Assembly (NCBI GenBank): GCA_025453925.1
Contig: JALOPK010000197.1
Location: 1-6,279 of the forward strand
Direction: 5' to 3'
From: Candidatus Eiseniibacteriota bacterium
Lineage (GTDB): Bacteria; JAFGKV01
Length of the DNA: 6,279 nucleotides
Shown piece by piece: positions 4,921 through 6,279 of this stretch. The translations under genes and the position numbers were made by a program. The first letter of the stretch is position 1, and the number at the start of each line of letters is the position of its first letter. A model generated the notes under the pieces. The model did no database searches. It was not told where the DNA came from and saw nothing but the letters and a program-made list of their open reading frames with translations.

Positions 4921-6279
4921 CTAGAGCGGGCGGTTGGGTCGGAAGCAGTAGTCCGGCCACAGGGGGCAGTTCAGGTCGATCCAGGCCTTCAGCGCGCGGA
5001 GATCCTCCGGCTTGAGCCGGACGGTCTCGTGCTGCTTCTCGGACAGCGCCTTGAAGAGGCGGCTCTGCCGCGTGCCGAACGAGAGCGGCTCCGCCTTGAA
5101 ATGACGCGAGCCGTAATGCCAGTCGAAGTAGTGCACCCATCCCCCGGCGATCAGCGAGCGGTAGGAAGCGGGCACGCGGTCGACGTCGCGGGCGCCCCGC
5201 AGGTCGAGCTTCGCGTCGGACCGGGTGTCGTGGCATCGGACGCAGTTGGCGTCCAGGATGGGCTGGACGATGCGCTCGTAGTCGAAGGCCACGGCTCCCC
5301 AAGGGGGCGGCACGAGCCGCTCGGCCGGCCGGGCGGTCGCCAGGACCCCGTGCATCGACGGCGCGGCGGACCGGGCCTCGTGGCAGCCGATGCAGCTCCG
5401 CTGCTCGCCGGGCTGGAGCTGGACCACGCTGCGCATGCGCTGCAGCTCATCGAAGTTCTCGTCGAGCAGTTGGAAGTAGAGCACCTTGCCGGCGGGAGCG
5501 ATGAAGTTCACCGAGCCGTCGTCGGCGATGGGCGCCGTGCCGAGGACCGACTTGGCAACGTAGCTGGGCCAGCCGTTCCGCTCGGTGACATTCGCCGTCC
5601 CGTCCCCAGCGGGGGCGGCGCTGCCCGCCCGGAAGGCATGCGCCTCCAGCGAGTTGGTGGTCCGCGTCGAGTACGTCTGGCTCGGGCCGTTCACGAGGTG
5701 GATCGGGGCGGCGTAGAAGTCCTGGAAGCTCGGATGCGAGCTGCGGAACTGGCCGTCGGCCAGATTCTCCAGGGGGGCCGGCACCTCCTGGGAGACCTGC
5801 AGGTACTTCGCCCGGCCTCGCTCGACGGTCGGCCCGAGGCCCATGTACACGTCCTGGACCATGAACTGCCCGAGCCCCTGCGCCGCGAGGACCGGGTCGC
5901 GCATCTCCGGCAGCACCGGGGGGCGCGGCGAGGCTCGGAGGAGCGAGGGACGCTTGCTGCTGATGGCCGGATCGAGATACAGCAGCTCCCGGTTGCCGTA
6001 GCGGTCGATGACGTACAGGCCCCAGTGCGAATGCCGGCCGGGATTGTGGTTGACCAGGAAATGGTCGCGCGAGATCGGCTCGGGATCGCGGAAGGTCTCG
6101 CTGTGGGACCGGTCCATCTGGTACTGCGGCCGGGTGTCGGGGGTGATGTTGGTGATGGCCGCCGTCTCGTACAGGCCCTTGGTGGGATCGATCAGCGCGA
6201 TGGGTCCCTGGTGGTCGCCGTGAGAGATGAGGGTGCAGACGATCTCCCGGCTGCCGGGCACCTCGCGCCCGTGTCCGTA
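4921..6279 (-). CDS. HzsA-related dihaem cytochrome c-type protein (5' end missing)
   Basis: The C-terminal 452 residues of a larger protein are visible. The frame is open through the right edge (Y-G-H-G-R-E precedes the first possible start, a GTG at 6261), so the true start is outside. Visible residues about 7-190 read like the last blades of a TolB-like beta-propeller (G-P-I-A-L-I-D-P, H-W-G-L-Y-V-I-D). A middle domain follows to about 290, then two c-type haem sites: C-I-G-C-H at 296-300 (5380-5394) and C-V-R-C-H at 346-350 (5230-5244), 50 residues apart. R-L-V-P-P-P-W-G and F-D-Y-E-R-I-V-Q-P-I-L-D between them are a signature of proteins related to the hydrazine synthase alpha subunit. 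From memory, the anammox enzyme has a Tyr ligand four residues after the first haem His; here that position is Ser304, so hydrazine synthesis is unlikely. It is probably periplasmic and redox-active with unknown substrate. No promoter is visible. Confidence 0.8.
   Translation of the reverse strand, partial: YGHGREVPGSREIVCTLISHGDHQGPIALIDPTKGLYETAAITNITPDTRPQYQMDRSHSETFRDPEPISRDHFLVNHNPGRHSHWGLYVIDRYGNRELLYLDPAISSKRPSLLRASPRPPVLPEMRDPVLAAQGLGQFMVQDVYMGLGPTVERGRAKYLQVSQEVPAPLENLADGQFRSSHPSFQDFYAAPIHLVNGPSQTYSTRTTNSLEAHAFRAGSAAPAGDGTANVTERNGWPSYVAKSVLGTAPIADDGSVNFIAPAGKVLYFQLLDENFDELQRMRSVVQLQPGEQRSCIGCHEARSAAPSMHGVLATARPAERLVPPPWGAVAFDYERIVQPILDANCVRCHDTRSDAKLDLRGARDVDRVPASYRSLIAGGWVHYFDWHYGSRHFKAEPLSFGTRQSRLFKALSEKQHETVRLKPEDLRALKAWIDLNCPLWPDYCFRPNRPL

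Overview
This is a GC-rich bacterial window with three gene units: the start of a toxin-antitoxin operon on the minus strand (left), one very large secreted multidomain protein on the plus strand (centre), and the 3' half of a cytochrome-type protein on the minus strand (right edge). The C-terminal dockerin-like repeats (NITDGIYILNYLF with two acidic loops) and a hydrazine-synthase-alpha-related dihaem protein are both typical of Planctomycetota and neighbouring lineages such as Verrucomicrobiota and Acidobacteriota. Planctomycetota is the best guess, but the assignment rests on family resemblance recalled from memory, not on a search.

Layout. Positions 1-25 (minus) hold the first eight codons of a probable VapC/PIN toxin, overlapping the end of an 86-residue AbrB/MazE-type antitoxin gene (18-278, minus). 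That operon has a near-consensus sigma-70 promoter at 300-328. A perfect 8-bp inverted repeat flanks its -10 box, and one arm is also the ribosome binding site, so it looks like a textbook autoregulatory operator. Positions 329-627 form a divergent intergenic region with a weaker plus-strand promoter candidate and a GGAAA/TTTCC-rich leader. The central gene (628-4527) encodes a 1299-residue exported protein: signal peptide, LamG-like domain, five copies of an Ig-like DUF5018-type module alternating with three different binding or unknown domains, then a dockerin-like pair. It is followed by a hairpin on its stop codon and by a very long, clearly directional intrinsic terminator (4574-4630). 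Positions 4631-4881 show no gene. The right-hand gene (4921-6279, minus, 5' end outside the window) has the end of a beta-propeller, a middle domain and two CXXCH haem sites.

How they relate. The three units have separate transcription signals and show no sign of a joint pathway. The central protein has only binding and spacer modules and no recognisable catalytic domain, so it is probably an extracellular adhesive or glycan-binding protein. The haem protein probably acts in the periplasm. The toxin-antitoxin pair is an ordinary accessory element. No wholly new system is evident. The most unusual items are the bead-and-spacer architecture of the central gene, with DNA-level repeat identity, its unassigned four-cysteine domain, and the compact antitoxin promoter/operator.
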